Positions 15,801 through 25,792 of a stretch of DNA of 64,000 bases are shown here, in pieces. Source of the DNA: Planctomycetota bacterium (GTDB lineage: Bacteria > Planctomycetota > PLA2 > JAEUHO01); the NCBI GenBank assembly GCA_028281445.1, contig JANQJW010000055.1:56444-120443 (forward strand), read 5' to 3'. How positions within the stretch are numbered: position 1 is the first letter of the stretch; each line of letters starts with the position of its first letter. Both the position numbers and the translations under genes were made by a program. Under the pieces are notes generated by a model. It had not been told where the DNA came from. It worked only from the letters and a program-made list of their open reading frames with translations, and did no database searches.

Positions 15801-18356
15801 ATGTTCGACCGTTTCACCGACCGCGCTCGCAAGGTCATGGGCCTGGCTCGCCAGGAGGCCCAGCGCTTCAACCACGACTACATCGGCACCGAGCACGTCC
15901 TCCTCGGTCTCGTGCAGGAGGGCTCCGGTGTCGCAGCCTCCGTGTTGAAGAACCTCGACATCGACCTCAAGAAGATCCGCCACGAGGTGGAGAAGCTCGT
16001 CAGCAACGGCACGACCATGGTCACGATGGGCCAGTTGCCCTTCACGCCCCGCGCGAAAAAGGTCCTCGAGCTGTCGCTGGAAGAAGCGAGCAACCTCGGC
16101 CACACCTACATCGGCACCGAACACCTGCTGCTGGGTCTCATCCGCGAAAACGAGGGCATCGCCGCACAGGTCCTGCGCAACCTGAAGGTCAAGCTGGAAG
16201 ACGTGCGCGAGGAGGTCCTCGAGCTTCTCGGCGCGGATCCGACCGATCCCGACACGGCGGGCGACGAACCGGGCGAGCTCGGCGCGAGCAGCGGCGGATC
16301 GCCGTCGAGCAAGAGCAAGACGCCCGCGCTGGACGCGTTCGGTCGCGACCTCACCGAGTTCGCGCGCGAGAACAAGCTCGATCCGGTCATCGGCCGCATC
16401 GACGAGATCGAGCGCGTCATCCAGGTGCTCTCGCGCCGCACGAAGAACAACCCGGTACTGCTCGGCGAAGCGGGCGTCGGCAAGACGGCCATCGTCGAGG
16501 GACTGGCGCAGTCCGTCGTCGCCGGCGACGTCCCTGAGATCCTGCGCAGTCGGCGCATCGTCGTGCTCGACCTCGCAATGATGGTCGCGGGCACCAAGTA
16601 CCGCGGTCAGTTCGAGGAACGCATCAAGGCCGTCATGACCGAGGTGCGCCGCTCGAAGAACGTCATCCTCTTCATCGACGAGCTGCACACGCTCGTTGGT
16701 GCAGGCGGTGCCGAGGGCGCCATCGACGCCAGCAACGTGCTCAAGCCCGCGCTCTCGCGTGGCGAGGTGCAGTGCATCGGCGCCACGACGCTGGACGAGT
16801 ACCGCAAGTACATCGAGAAGGACGGCGCGCTCGAGCGCCGCTTCCAGACCGTGATGGTCAACCCGCCGACGCGCGACGAGGCCTACGAAATCCTGCTCGG
16901 CCTCCGCGACAAGTACGAGGCGCACCACCGCATCAAGTTCACCAACGACGCCCTGCGCGGCGCCGTCGAGCTGTCCTCGCGCTACATCAACGGCCGCTTC
17001 CTGCCGGACAAGGCCATCGACGTGATGGACGAAGCGGGCGCGCGCCTGCGCCTGCGTTCGATGACGCAGCCGCCGGACCTGAAGGACATGGAGGGCGAGA
17101 TCGCCCGCCTGGACCGCGAGAAGGAAGAGGCGGTCGCCGCCCAGGACTTCGAGCGCGCCGCGAAGCTGCGCGACGAGGCCCAGAAGGTGCGTCGCAAGAA
17201 GGATCAACTCCTGCGCGAGTGGCGCGAAGAGACCCAGAAGAGCACGGGTGTCGTCGACGAGGAGGTCATCCGCGAGACCGTCTCGAAGATGACCGGCATC
17301 CCGCTGACGCGCCTCGAGAAGGCCGAGGCCGAACGCCTGCTCCGCATGGAAGACGAGCTGCACAAGAAGGTCGTCAGCCAGGATGACGCGATCAAGGCGA
17401 TCGCCCGCGCGCTCCGTCGCAGCCGCTCGGGCCTGAAGGATCCGCGCCGCCCGATGGGTTCGTTCATCTTCCTGGGCCCGACCGGCGTCGGCAAGACGCA
17501 CCTGTCGAAGACGCTCGCCGAGTTCATGTTCGGCGACGCCGACGCGCTCATCCAGATCGACATGTCGGAGTACATGGAGAAGCATACGGTCAGCCGCCTC
17601 GTCGGCGCGCCTCCCGGCTACGTCGGCTTCGAGGAAGGCGGCCAGCTCACCGAGCAGGTCCGCCGCCGGCCGTACTGCGTCGTTCTCTTCGACGAGATCG
17701 AGAAGGCGCACCACGACGCCTTCAACATGCTGCTCCAGATCATGGAAGAGGGCCGCCTGACGGACTCCTTCGGCCGCCACGTCGATTTCAAGAACACCGT
17801 CATCATCATGACGAGCAACATCGGCGCGGACGCCATCAAGAGCCAGGGCGGTGTCGGCTTCCAGAAGCAGTCCGAGGACGTGACCTTCTCGCGCATGCGC
17901 GAAGAGCTCATGAAGGAGGTGGAGCGCCACTTCCGTCCGGAGTTCCTCAACCGGGTCGACGAGATCATCGTCTTCCGTCAGCTCACGCGTGAGGACCTCA
18001 CGCAGATCATCGACATCGAGACCGCGGGTCTCGGTGCGCGCCTGCAGGAGAAGCAGATCACGCTGCAGCTCAGCCCCGAAGCCAAGGAGCACATCATCAC
18101 CGAGGGCTACAACCCCGAGTACGGGGCCCGGCCCTTGCGGCGTGCCATCCAGCGGATCCTCGAAGACCCGCTGGCCGAAGAGGTGCTGCGCGGCGGGTTC
18201 CCGGAAGGCACCGAGGTGATCGTCACGATGAAGGACGGCCACGTGCACTTCGAGGCCGCCAAGCGTGAGACGCCGGCGCCGACGGAGCCCGAAGAAGAAG
18301 CCAGCGCGGCTGCCGCCGGCGGCCCGGGCGAAGGCGGGAGCAGCAGCGCCGAGTAG
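15801..18356 (+). CDS. clpC: ATP-dependent Clp protease ATPase subunit ClpC
   Basis: 851 residues. An N-terminal double Clp repeat ([40 protein letters not shown]) is followed by a first AAA+ domain with Walker A GEAGVGKT near residue 222 and Walker [19 protein letters not shown]-type middle helix ([20 protein letters not shown]) marks ClpC rather than ClpB, and a second AAA+ domain has GPTGVGKT near residue 559. The unfoldase would feed arginine-phosphorylated substrates to ClpP. The C-terminal tail is Glu/Ala/Gly-rich ([17 protein letters not shown]). clpP is not in the window. Confidence 0.95.
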   Translation: MFDRFTDRARKVMGLARQEAQRFNHDYIGTEHVLLGLVQEGSGVAASVLKNLDIDLKKIRHEVEKLVSNGTTMVTMGQLPFTPRAKKVLELSLEEASNLGHTYIGTEHLLLGLIRENEGIAAQVLRNLKVKLEDVREEVLELLGADPTDPDTAGDEPGELGASSGGSPSSKSKTPALDAFGRDLTEFARENKLDPVIGRIDEIERVIQVLSRRTKNNPVLLGEAGVGKTAIVEGLAQSVVAGDVPEILRSRRIVVLDLAMMVAGTKYRGQFEERIKAVMTEVRRSKNVILFIDELHTLVGAGGAEGAIDASNVLKPALSRGEVQCIGATTLDEYRKYIEKDGALERRFQTVMVNPPTRDEAYEILLGLRDKYEAHHRIKFTNDALRGAVELSSRYINGRFLPDKAIDVMDEAGARLRLRSMTQPPDLKDMEGEIARLDREKEEAVAAQDFERAAKLRDEAQKVRRKKDQLLREWREETQKSTGVVDEEVIRETVSKMTGIPLTRLEKAEAERLLRMEDELHKKVVSQDDAIKAIARALRRSRSGLKDPRRPMGSFIFLGPTGVGKTHLSKTLAEFMFGDADALIQIDMSEYMEKHTVSRLVGAPPGYVGFEEGGQLTEQVRRRPYCVVLFDEIEKAHHDAFNMLLQIMEEGRLTDSFGRHVDFKNTVIIMTSNIGADAIKSQGGVGFQKQSEDVTFSRMREELMKEVERHFRPEFLNRVDEIIVFRQLTREDLTQIIDIETAGLGARLQEKQITLQLSPEAKEHIITEGYNPEYGARPLRRAIQRILEDPLAEEVLRGGFPEGTEVIVTMKDGHVHFEAAKRETPAPTEPEEEASAAAAGGPGEGGSSSAE

Positions 18357-18487
18357 CCGGCACGCTGCGACGGGGCCTGCTGCAACGGGCCCTGCTGCAA
18401 CGAACCCGTAATGTTGGCGCGCGTTTGTTCAGGAGGCCGGGCTTCCGGCTCGCGTTGCGCAAGAGGCCCCTCGAACCGCTACGCGGG

Positions 18488-18585
18488 ATACCGAGCCCGG
18501 TTCGCGATTTCGTCACCTTGCGGGCACGCCGCCATGCAAGCGGCCGTCCGCTCAAGCAAAGTGACAAAATCGAACCGGGCTCGTA
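18488..18585. repeat. Long imperfect inverted repeat
   Basis: Left arm 18488-18516 (ACCGAGCCCGGTTCGCGATT then tcgtcac) and right arm 18561-18585 (gtgacaaaatcg then aaccgggctcgtat) are reverse complements with a two-base gap and two or three mismatches. They enclose about 43 bases that could extend the stem. It lies in the 283-base gap between clpC and the YdjY-like gene, which also has a small direct repeat (cctgctgcaacg, twice, near 18376). There is no T-run, so it is not an ordinary terminator. Confidence 0.6.
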
Positions 18586-18639
18586 TCGCCGGTTGTGCGG
18601 GCGGATACGATTCCCGAGGGCCGTGGGGACGAACAGAAC

Positions 18640-19773
18640 ATGAACGCCAAGATGACCCTCTCGTTCTCGGTCGCCACGTTCATCGCGGCCGTCGCGCTCA
18701 TGTTCTTCCTGTCCGAGGTACGCGGTCGCCTGGGCGAGGTCGAGCGCGAACTCGCCGCCGTACGCGAGGCGCAACCGCCGCCGCCCGAGAGCGGGAACGC
18801 AGCGACGCTGCAAGGCGGCAACGAAAGCGACGGCGAAGTAGCGCCGCTCGACACGAAGGACCCGCTCGTCAAGCTCGACTGGGTCGTCAAGAAGCTCGAG
18901 GAAGTCGACGAGAACGCATACGAGTACTACAACGACATTGCGCAAGAGCAGTACCAGCTCAAGCGCGATCAGGGACGGCTGCATGGCACCGTCCTACGCA
19001 TCCTGCGCGGACTGCGCAGCTCCGGGACCTTCCCGGGCCTCGAACCGGATCTGCCGGACAAGGGCGCACCCGTGACCACGAAGATGCGCGAGAAGTTCAA
19101 GGCCGAAGCCGAGAAGTTCGGGCTGAAGGTCGAAGACGGCCTCGTCACGGGCCGCGGCTTGCTCAACACGTCCCAGGACAAGGCGTACCCGGTCGAGTAC
19201 TTCATGACCCGCTTCCCTGACGCCGGTCACGAGACCCTCGTGCACCTGATCGGGTCGGCGCGGCTGGAGGACTTCCAGGCCCCGCCCTTCCCGGATCTGC
19301 GCGGCCTGCCGACGGCCCTCTACAAGGCCCTGCTCGCCGCCGGCTTCGAAGAGGGCGCGTCAAGCCGCCCGGATCCGGCGCACGAGGGGGACCCGCGCGC
19401 GCCATGGCTGATGCCGACCGGCGACACGGTCTACCTCTACGTGGAGTACGAAGAAGACGGCGAGCGCAAGCGCATACGGGCGACCGACTGGATGGCCGAT
19501 CCCGATACCAAGGAGTCGTTGCCGCACGACTGCTTCCGCTTCACGGGCTCACACCGCGTCGAGGACCGCAACACGGGAGACGACGTACTCGTCGCCGAGC
19601 TTGGCGGGTTCCTGGCGTCGGTCTTCACCCGCCGCCCTGCGCTGCTCGAAGTCGCGCTCGAGTCCGCCATGAAGAACAACTACCAGTACCGCTGGGACCG
19701 GCTGCCGAAACACGACGGCAAGACCCCGCTGTACGTCGACCTGATCTTCTCCAAGAAGCCGCTGACGAACTGA
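18640..19773 (+). CDS. Membrane-anchored YdjY-like domain protein
   Basis: 377 residues from ATG 18640. One N-terminal helix (LSFSVATFIAAVALMFFLSE) is followed by a coiled-coil-like acidic linker and then a domain starting at EDGLVTGRGLLNTSQDKAYP. That domain continues EYFMTRFPDAGHETLVHLIG, ALYKALLAAGF, PTGDTVYLYVEYEEDG and CFRFTGSHRVED, the pattern of the YdjY domain common in Planctomycetes-type secreted proteins. It is probably periplasmic. An ATG at 18595 is also in frame. Function is unknown. Confidence 0.65.
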   Translation: MNAKMTLSFSVATFIAAVALMFFLSEVRGRLGEVERELAAVREAQPPPPESGNAATLQGGNESDGEVAPLDTKDPLVKLDWVVKKLEEVDENAYEYYNDIAQEQYQLKRDQGRLHGTVLRILRGLRSSGTFPGLEPDLPDKGAPVTTKMREKFKAEAEKFGLKVEDGLVTGRGLLNTSQDKAYPVEYFMTRFPDAGHETLVHLIGSARLEDFQAPPFPDLRGLPTALYKALLAAGFEEGASSRPDPAHEGDPRAPWLMPTGDTVYLYVEYEEDGERKRIRATDWMADPDTKESLPHDCFRFTGSHRVEDRNTGDDVLVAELGGFLASVFTRRPALLEVALESAMKNNYQYRWDRLPKHDGKTPLYVDLIFSKKPLTN

Positions 19774-19777
19774 GACC

Positions 19778-20719
19778 TTGACTGACACACAGCTCACCGC
19801 CGGCCACAGCTGGGGCGCCGTCGCCGACGGCGTCGCGCGACGTGTGAACCGGCGAACGCGAGTCGGTGCAGTCCTTCGCCGGCTGAACGTTGCGTTGCTC
19901 GCGACGGGCGTTGCGGCGGTCGGCTTCCGTGCGCTCTCCACCGGCGCGATCGACCGGGACCGTGCCGTCGTGGCAGGCCTGTTCGGCGCCGGGCTGCTAC
20001 TGGGTCTCGGATGGGGCCTGCGTGCGGCGCGGCGCGTGAAGCCCGTGGCGAGCGCAGACGCAGCCTGGGCACTGGATCGGCTGGCGGGTGCCCGCGGCCG
20101 TGGCCTGGCTGCCGCCGCCGCGGACGGACCGGCGGCCGCCGAGGCCGCATGGTCCCAGGCGGCGATCGCGCCGCCGGAGCGGGTCACCTTGCATCCGCCG
20201 CGCGGACTCGTTGTCACGGTGGCGGCGTTGGGATTGTTCGCCCTCGCAGCGCTCGTGCCCGCGCGCGGTGCCTCGGCGCCGGAGGAACGGACCGTCGTCC
20301 GGATCGTGGGCGAGGGAGGCGGCGGCGCGGCGGAAGACGCGGAGGCCGAGGCGGCCGCGCTGGACGCGCGGGCCGAAGACGCACGCCGCCTCCGCCGTCT
20401 GCTGAACCTGCCCGCCGACGGGCCGCTCGACCCCGCGGAAGTGGCCGAGCGGCTCGCCGATGCCGCGGTTCGCAGGAAGGCCGCGGCGGCGGCAGCACCC
20501 GGGACGCCCCTGTCCGAGGTGCTGGACGGCGGGGATACTTCCGGCGAGGCGCTAGCCCGTCTGCTCGCAGCGAGCGACGCGGATCCGGCGGCGGCCTCCC
20601 AACGGCGGCGCGAGGCAGCCAGCGCACGGGCACGGACCGGCGCCGTGCCGGTTCCGCCGGGGCGACGGGACGTTGTGACGCGGTATCTGACCCGACTTTC
20701 GGATGAAGGCCTGAAGTGA
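19778..20719 (+). CDS. Membrane protein with helical, Ala-rich C-terminal region
   Basis: 313 residues from a TTG 5 bases after the previous gene. Three hydrophobic helices: NVALLATGVAAVGFRAL, AVVAGLFGAGLLLGLGWGL and GLVVTVAALGLFALAALVP. The region between helices 2 and 3 (ADAAWALDRLAGARGRGLAA) resembles the repeat seen in DUF4175-like proteins. From residue 170 the sequence is Ala/Glu/Arg-rich and probably coiled-coil. The stop overlaps the next start (TGATG). The start codon is uncertain and the family link is weak. Confidence 0.55.
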   Translation: MTDTQLTAGHSWGAVADGVARRVNRRTRVGAVLRRLNVALLATGVAAVGFRALSTGAIDRDRAVVAGLFGAGLLLGLGWGLRAARRVKPVASADAAWALDRLAGARGRGLAAAAADGPAAAEAAWSQAAIAPPERVTLHPPRGLVVTVAALGLFALAALVPARGASAPEERTVVRIVGEGGGGAAEDAEAEAAALDARAEDARRLRRLLNLPADGPLDPAEVAERLADAAVRRKAAAAAAPGTPLSEVLDGGDTSGEALARLLAASDADPAAASQRRREAASARARTGAVPVPPGRRDVVTRYLTRLSDEGLK

Positions 20720-21969
20720 TGCATCGCAGTTCGAAGGCACAAGGCAAGACAGGTGTGTGGTTCCTCGGCGCGTGCGGCGCCGTGGCCACCCTGACGGCGG
20801 TCGGTGGGCGCGCGCTGGCGCGCGGATTGCGCCCACCCATCGGCGTGCTCACGGAGAGCCCCCTGTTCGACGGACTGGCGCTCCCGCCGCTCGACGACCT
20901 CGTATTCGGCGGCCACGAGATCCGCAACACCGACCCGCACTGTGCGGCCCACGAGTTCGCGTCCAACGTCGGCGTGATCGACGCGCCGCTGCTGACCTTG
21001 CTCGACGAAGACCTGCGCACCTTCGGCGAGAACGTACGGCCCGGGTACGTCGTGAACCCGAGCGAGGCCGTCGCGTCGCTGGCCAAGGACGGCCGCGTCT
21101 CGCGCCTGCGCAGCCCGCGCAAGGTCGTCGAAGGCATCCAGGCCGACCTTACCGAGTTCCAGGAACGCAACGAGCTGGATCGCGTGATCGTGGTCAACGT
21201 GTCGAGCACGGAGCCGCCGGGCCACATGCCGATCGAGTATGCGACGCTCGACGCCTTCGAGGCCATGCTCGACAGCCGCAAGCCCCGCAAGGCACTCACC
21301 GCCAGCGTGCTCCACGCCTACGCGGCGATCGCAGCGGGGTATCCGTTCATCAACTTCACCCCGTCGCCCGGAAGCACGATCCCGGCGCTGGTCCAACTCG
21401 CCGAGCAGCGCGGCGTCCCGCACATGGGCGCCGACGGCAAGACGGGCGAGACACTGGTGAAGACCGTCCTCGCTCCGATGTTCGCGGGTCGCTCGCTGCG
21501 TGTGCTCTCCTGGGAGGGCTACAACATGCTCGGCAACCGCGACGGGTTCGTGCTCGACGACCCGAAGGCGCGTGAGAGCAAGACGCGGTCGAAGGACAAG
21601 GCGCTGCGCCAGATCCTCGGCGACGACGACACGCACTCGAAGGTCACGATCGACTACGTGCCGAGCCTCGACGACTGGAAGGTGGCGTGGGACTTCATCC
21701 ACTTCGAGGGCTTCCTCGGCGCGCGCATGTCGATGCAGTTCACGTGGCAGGGCAACGACTCCGCGCTCGCCGCGCCGCTCGTGCTCGACCTCGCACGCCT
21801 TGCGGCATTCGCGCAAGATCAAGGCGAGAGCGGCCTCATGACGTGGGCCGCGGCCTACTTCAAGAGCCCAGCCGGCGTCGAGGAGCAGGGCTTCGTCAAG
21901 CAGCTCGCGCTGCTCGAGCAGTACGTGGCCAAGCACAGGGCGTCTGCCGGCGGGCGAAAGTCGATGTAG
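20719..21969 (+). CDS. ino1: Inositol-3-phosphate synthase
   Basis: 416 residues. VWFLGACGAVATLTAVGGRA is the NAD-binding glycine-rich start, and INFTPSPGSTIPALVQLAEQ, VPHMGADGKTGETLVKTVLA, LSWEGYNMLGNRDG and SKDKALRQILGDDDTHSKVT are characteristic motifs of myo-inositol-1-phosphate synthase, which converts glucose 6-phosphate to inositol phosphate. The product could feed inositol lipids or compatible solutes. ATG 20719 shares a base with the upstream stop. The stop TAG lies at the start of a palindromic repeat. Confidence 0.88.
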   Translation: MHRSSKAQGKTGVWFLGACGAVATLTAVGGRALARGLRPPIGVLTESPLFDGLALPPLDDLVFGGHEIRNTDPHCAAHEFASNVGVIDAPLLTLLDEDLRTFGENVRPGYVVNPSEAVASLAKDGRVSRLRSPRKVVEGIQADLTEFQERNELDRVIVVNVSSTEPPGHMPIEYATLDAFEAMLDSRKPRKALTASVLHAYAAIAAGYPFINFTPSPGSTIPALVQLAEQRGVPHMGADGKTGETLVKTVLAPMFAGRSLRVLSWEGYNMLGNRDGFVLDDPKARESKTRSKDKALRQILGDDDTHSKVTIDYVPSLDDWKVAWDFIHFEGFLGARMSMQFTWQGNDSALAAPLVLDLARLAAFAQDQGESGLMTWAAAYFKSPAGVEEQGFVKQLALLEQYVAKHRASAGGRKSM

Positions 21970-22096
21970 GACGCGGGCCGACCACTCGGCCCCGGGGGCC
22001 TCGGGTCGCCCCCACATCGATGCCGCACCTGTGCGCGTCCGCTTGGCAGTCACCGCGATGTAGGGGCGACGCGAGCGCAGCGAGTGGTCGGCCCGC
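21967..22096. repeat. Divergent palindromic element H between ino1 and thiE
   Basis: Left part: gcgggccgaccactcgg (21972-21988) matches in reverse complement cgagtggtcggcccgc (22081-22096). A second nested pair is gtcgcccccacatcg (about 22006) with cgatgtaggggcgac (about 22057). It contains the TAGGGGCGAC motif of the other elements but differs in its arms. The TAG at 21967-21969 is the ino1 stop codon. The right end abuts the thiE ribosome-binding site GAGGAGG. Confidence 0.6.
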
Positions 22097-22115
22097 GAAG
22101 CGAGGAGGACTGTCC

Positions 22116-22778
22116 TTGACGCGTGAATCGGACCGCCGTCAGCACCTCATCACGGCCCGTCTCTACCTCATCGTCACGGTGCGCGACGAAGGCGGCTGGC
22201 TGATCCCGGTCGAGGCGGCGCTCTCGAGCGGTTGCGTCGACATCGTGCAGCTGCGGGACCGCAGCGGCGACGACGCGGTGCTGATCGAACGCGCGCACGA
22301 GCTGCGCGAGCTGGCGCACGCCAACGATGCGCTCTTCGTCCTCAATGACCGGCCGGAGCTCGTCACGCGGGTCGAGGCCGACGGAGCCCACGTAGGCGAG
22401 GACGACATCCCCGTCGCCGAGGCGCGCGCGGCCATCGGACCGGAGCGGATTCTCGGCACGTCGACGCACGACGCGGACGAGATCCGCGCCGCACGCGAGC
22501 TACCGGTCGACTACGTGGGGCTCGGGCCCATGTACCCCACGTCGTCGAAGACGCTCGCGCGGGCGCCGGGCGGCGGTGCGCTGGTGGCCGGTTGCCTCCC
22601 CGCGGCCGGCTCGCTTCCCGTCTTCCCGATCGGCGGGATCACACCGGAGAACGCGCCTGCCCTGGTCTCTGCCGGCGCGAAGCGCCTGGCCGTGGGAGCG
22701 GGCATCCTCCGGGCTGCGGATCCTGCCGCCGCGGCACGCGACCTGGCTGCGCTCCTGGACGATGACAAGGCGCGCTGA
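22116..22778 (+). CDS. thiE: Thiamine phosphate synthase
   Basis: About 220 residues of the ThiE TIM-barrel family, which joins HMP-PP and thiazole phosphate. Motifs: VDIVQLRDRSGDDA, LFVLNDRPELVTRVEADGAH, VGEDDIPVAEAR, LGTSTHDADEI, YVGLGPMYPTSSK and FPIGGITPENAPALVSAGAK. The TTG at 22116 follows GAGGAGG by about 8 bases, which decides the start; upstream sequence in this frame is the repeat element. No other thi gene is in the window. Confidence 0.85.
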   Translation: MTRESDRRQHLITARLYLIVTVRDEGGWLIPVEAALSSGCVDIVQLRDRSGDDAVLIERAHELRELAHANDALFVLNDRPELVTRVEADGAHVGEDDIPVAEARAAIGPERILGTSTHDADEIRAARELPVDYVGLGPMYPTSSKTLARAPGGGALVAGCLPAAGSLPVFPIGGITPENAPALVSAGAKRLAVGAGILRAADPAAAARDLAALLDDDKAR

Positions 22779-22863
22779 GCGGGTTCCGGCGACTCCATAC
22801 TTGCAGAGGGCCGGTGCGCGGATTCCTCTATGGGGGCGCGCGTTCGCCGAGGGAGCCTCCTGC

Positions 22864-25764
22864 ATGCGATTGATGCCCGTTCTTGCCGTCGCGATCCTCG
22901 CGTGCGGCATCCCCGCCGCCGCAGAGAACGAGACGCCGCGCGAGCGCCTCTTCCGCGCCGAGCGGCTGGTCGAGACGCCGCCGAAGGACTACGAAGCGGC
23001 CCTGACGATCTACGCGGCCGTGGCCGACCTTCCTGACCAGCCGCCGGACGTACGCGCCGACGCGCTCGTCGGCGCAGCGAAGATGCACCTGCACTTCGAC
23101 CGCACCGCCCAGGCCCGCAAGTACCTCAAGCGCATCACCGCAGACGAGGCGCTGCGGCAAGAAGCACGCGACTGGGCGCGCTCCGAGCTTGCGCGCCTCG
23201 AGCCGGCACCGGTTCCCGCCGGCAACGGGCCCGTCGCGACGCCCGCGGATCTCGAGGAGCTGCTCGCACGCGAGCAGGCCAAGCGGCGTGAAGAAGCCCG
23301 CGACCTCCTGCGACGTGCGCGGATCGCGTTCAACGCGCGCAACTACAAGGCGGCGCGCAACATGGCGCTCGAAGCGCTGAGCAAGGACTTCGACAACCCG
23401 GACGCCAAGCGGCTGTTGGACGAGATCGAGAGCAACCGCCCGGAGAGCGGCGACCTGCTCCAGCGCCTCATCCACTTCCTCCAGACGGCGCAGCTGGAGG
23501 AGTACCAGCACCTCAAGTCGCGCGTCGAAGAGCTGCGCGGTCGCGGCAAGCGCGCGAGTGACAAGCAGGAGTACGCCGAGGCTGATCGGCTCTTCCGCGA
23601 AGCGATCCGGATGATCGACGGGAGCGATTTCCTCACGGCCGGCGGGGCGCTGGACATCGAGTCTCTGGCAACCGTGCGCACCGAGATCATGGCGCATCTC
23701 GCCGTCGTACACACGCAGGGACGCGCCAAGGGACTCGAGTTCGACCCGGAGCCCCCGCTACCGGACGTACGGCATGCGGGTGGGCTGCAGCGCGAGTTCT
23801 ATGGACTCCTGGCGCGCACCTTCACGCCGCGCGAGGGCGGCGAGGAGCCGCTGCGCTTCTACGACTTCGCGCCGCGCCGGCGACAGGGCGCGGTGGCAAA
23901 GCCGCTGCTCAACCCGAGCTTCGCGCCGGGCCTGCAGGCCTCGCTCGCCACGGGCTCGCTCACGCGGGCCGGCTGGGCGGAGCGCTGGATCCGCAGCAAC
24001 ATCGGAGCCCGCTGGAGTGACCCCGCCGCAATGCGCACCGGAGCCGCCGCTCGTCAGCGCGCGCGCATCCTGACGCGGTTCGGGAACTTGATCTGCGCAC
24101 AGCATCGCGAGATCGAGCACGCGCGGATCCGCAAGCTGCAGGAGTCCTTCGCCCGGCAGAGTCCGCCGTTGACCATCAAGGTCCACCTCTACGCCGCGGG
24201 CCCCGGCGGTGCCGTCCGCGCGGCGGAGGCCCTGCGCATCGTATCGGCCCCGGGAGAGGTGGGAACGAGCGTCGTCGACCGGGCGCACGTCATCGAGAAT
24301 GCGGTCCGCGCCCTCGACGGTCTCACCAACTTGAAGGACCTGGGCGGAGCCACCCTCGAGATGGACGGCGAGTCCGCCGTCACGCTCGCGCTGACCAGGC
24401 TGACGGCAGAGCATCCGTACTTCGAGACGACGCCGGCGCCCGCGATCACGATTCCCGACGACTTGGCCCGCTACGGGCTCTGGCTCGACCTCTTCGGCGA
24501 GGACATGCCGCAGGGCACGGGACGCCGCGCCCGGAGCGGCGCGCTGTCGGTGCGCGCCCGCGTGATTCAGCCCAGTGACACGCAGCACTCGCACGTGGTG
24601 CCGCGGCGCGGGCGCAGCGACCCGAGCTGGACGCGCCTGCCGCTGATGACCGAGCAGCCGCGGGAAGCAGACGTCGAGCTGCCCCACTTCGGGACCTTCG
24701 CAATGTTCGGCCTCGCCAACCCGTTCCCGGACACGCGCGCCGAGCACGGGGAGCTGGTCGTCCTGATCGGCTTGCGACCGAGCGACCGCCCGACGCCGGA
24801 AGCGCCGCGGACGCCGACGAGCCCGCGCATCGTGCCGGCGGCGGACAAGGTCCGCGAGTACGCGCTGGGGCCGCTGGCAACGGAGGTCGAGGATCTCGTC
24901 GTCGGCGATCCGTGGCCCGAGCTGCACACCGTGGCCGAGGGCGTCTCTGCAGGCGCTCGGCGCCGGGCGCGCGACGAGCATCTCTCCTGGTTGCTCGGTC
25001 GCATGGCGAACATCGACAACGCTGGATCCGCCGCGGTGCGACCGATCCTGGTGCACGACGGCGTGGCGACGGCGAACCTCGCGCCGGAGGAGCACGTACA
25101 GCTCCAGCGGGCGGTGATGCGCCTCAACAACTGCAAGACGCATCACTACGTCGTGAACGTGGAATCTGCCGTAATGCCGCGCGCACGCTGGAGCGAGTGG
25201 CGCCGCCTCGAGGGCGTCCGGACCAACGACCGCGGAAGCCTGCGCGCCACGGGAGCACCCCGCGAGATGATGGCGTCCGAGCTAACCACCCTGCGAGAAA
25301 CCGAGCATCTCTTCAACATGGCGTTCAGCCCGAAGCTCGCGCGCTCCACGCAGAAGGTCCTCCGCCAGAGCACGCGTTCGCGTGACATCACCAAGGACTT
25401 GCGCATGCGTATCACGGATCACGGGCGCCAGGCCTACACCGCGATCGCCGGCAAGGCCGAAGAGGGCCTGGTCGTCGAAGTGCGCCCGAGCATCGAGCAG
25501 GTCGACGCCGCGATGCGTGACGTATCGATCCGCGTTCGCGCCGCGCGCCTGCGAACGATCGAGTCGCGGGCGTACCCCGGCGCCAACCAGCCCGCGGCGC
25601 GCTACGACGTTCCGCTCTGGCACGAGACCACGACGGGATCGTTCGCCGAGGTGAGCGACGTGGAGATCCTGGACGACCGGACGACCGTGTTCCTGCCGCT
25701 CGAGCTGCCCGGCAAGCCCGATGAGCTCATCGTCGTCAGCGTGACGGTTCGGCGCGTGCAGTAA
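22864..25764 (+). CDS. Large secreted protein of unknown function with TPR-like N-terminal half
   Basis: 966 residues from ATG 22864, preceded by GGGAG. Signal peptide MRLMPVLAVAILACGIPAAA. The first 300 residues are helical repeats resembling TPR (YEAALTIYAAVADLPDQPPD; ARKYLKRITADEA; NYKAARNMALEALSKDFDNP; YAEADRLFREAIRMID). The rest is mixed alpha/beta. The part around residue 860 (DLRMRITDHGRQAYTAIAGK then VVEVRPSIEQVDAAMRDVSI) faintly recalls secretin-type domains, but I cannot assign it. It is probably periplasmic. The nearest upstream gene is thiE, with no obvious link. Confidence 0.65.
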   Translation: MRLMPVLAVAILACGIPAAAENETPRERLFRAERLVETPPKDYEAALTIYAAVADLPDQPPDVRADALVGAAKMHLHFDRTAQARKYLKRITADEALRQEARDWARSELARLEPAPVPAGNGPVATPADLEELLAREQAKRREEARDLLRRARIAFNARNYKAARNMALEALSKDFDNPDAKRLLDEIESNRPESGDLLQRLIHFLQTAQLEEYQHLKSRVEELRGRGKRASDKQEYAEADRLFREAIRMIDGSDFLTAGGALDIESLATVRTEIMAHLAVVHTQGRAKGLEFDPEPPLPDVRHAGGLQREFYGLLARTFTPREGGEEPLRFYDFAPRRRQGAVAKPLLNPSFAPGLQASLATGSLTRAGWAERWIRSNIGARWSDPAAMRTGAAARQRARILTRFGNLICAQHREIEHARIRKLQESFARQSPPLTIKVHLYAAGPGGAVRAAEALRIVSAPGEVGTSVVDRAHVIENAVRALDGLTNLKDLGGATLEMDGESAVTLALTRLTAEHPYFETTPAPAITIPDDLARYGLWLDLFGEDMPQGTGRRARSGALSVRARVIQPSDTQHSHVVPRRGRSDPSWTRLPLMTEQPREADVELPHFGTFAMFGLANPFPDTRAEHGELVVLIGLRPSDRPTPEAPRTPTSPRIVPAADKVREYALGPLATEVEDLVVGDPWPELHTVAEGVSAGARRRARDEHLSWLLGRMANIDNAGSAAVRPILVHDGVATANLAPEEHVQLQRAVMRLNNCKTHHYVVNVESAVMPRARWSEWRRLEGVRTNDRGSLRATGAPREMMASELTTLRETEHLFNMAFSPKLARSTQKVLRQSTRSRDITKDLRMRITDHGRQAYTAIAGKAEEGLVVEVRPSIEQVDAAMRDVSIRVRAARLRTIESRAYPGANQPAARYDVPLWHETTTGSFAEVSDVEILDDRTTVFLPLELPGKPDELIVVSVTVRRVQ

Positions 25765-25792
25765 GGAGGGCGCTTTCGGCGAACAGGCCATG

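Noticed and set aside
21967..22110. THI-box (TPP) riboswitch before thiE
   Set aside because: The conserved CUGAGA and ACCUGAUC-type core sequences are not seen; only palindromic repeat arms are present.
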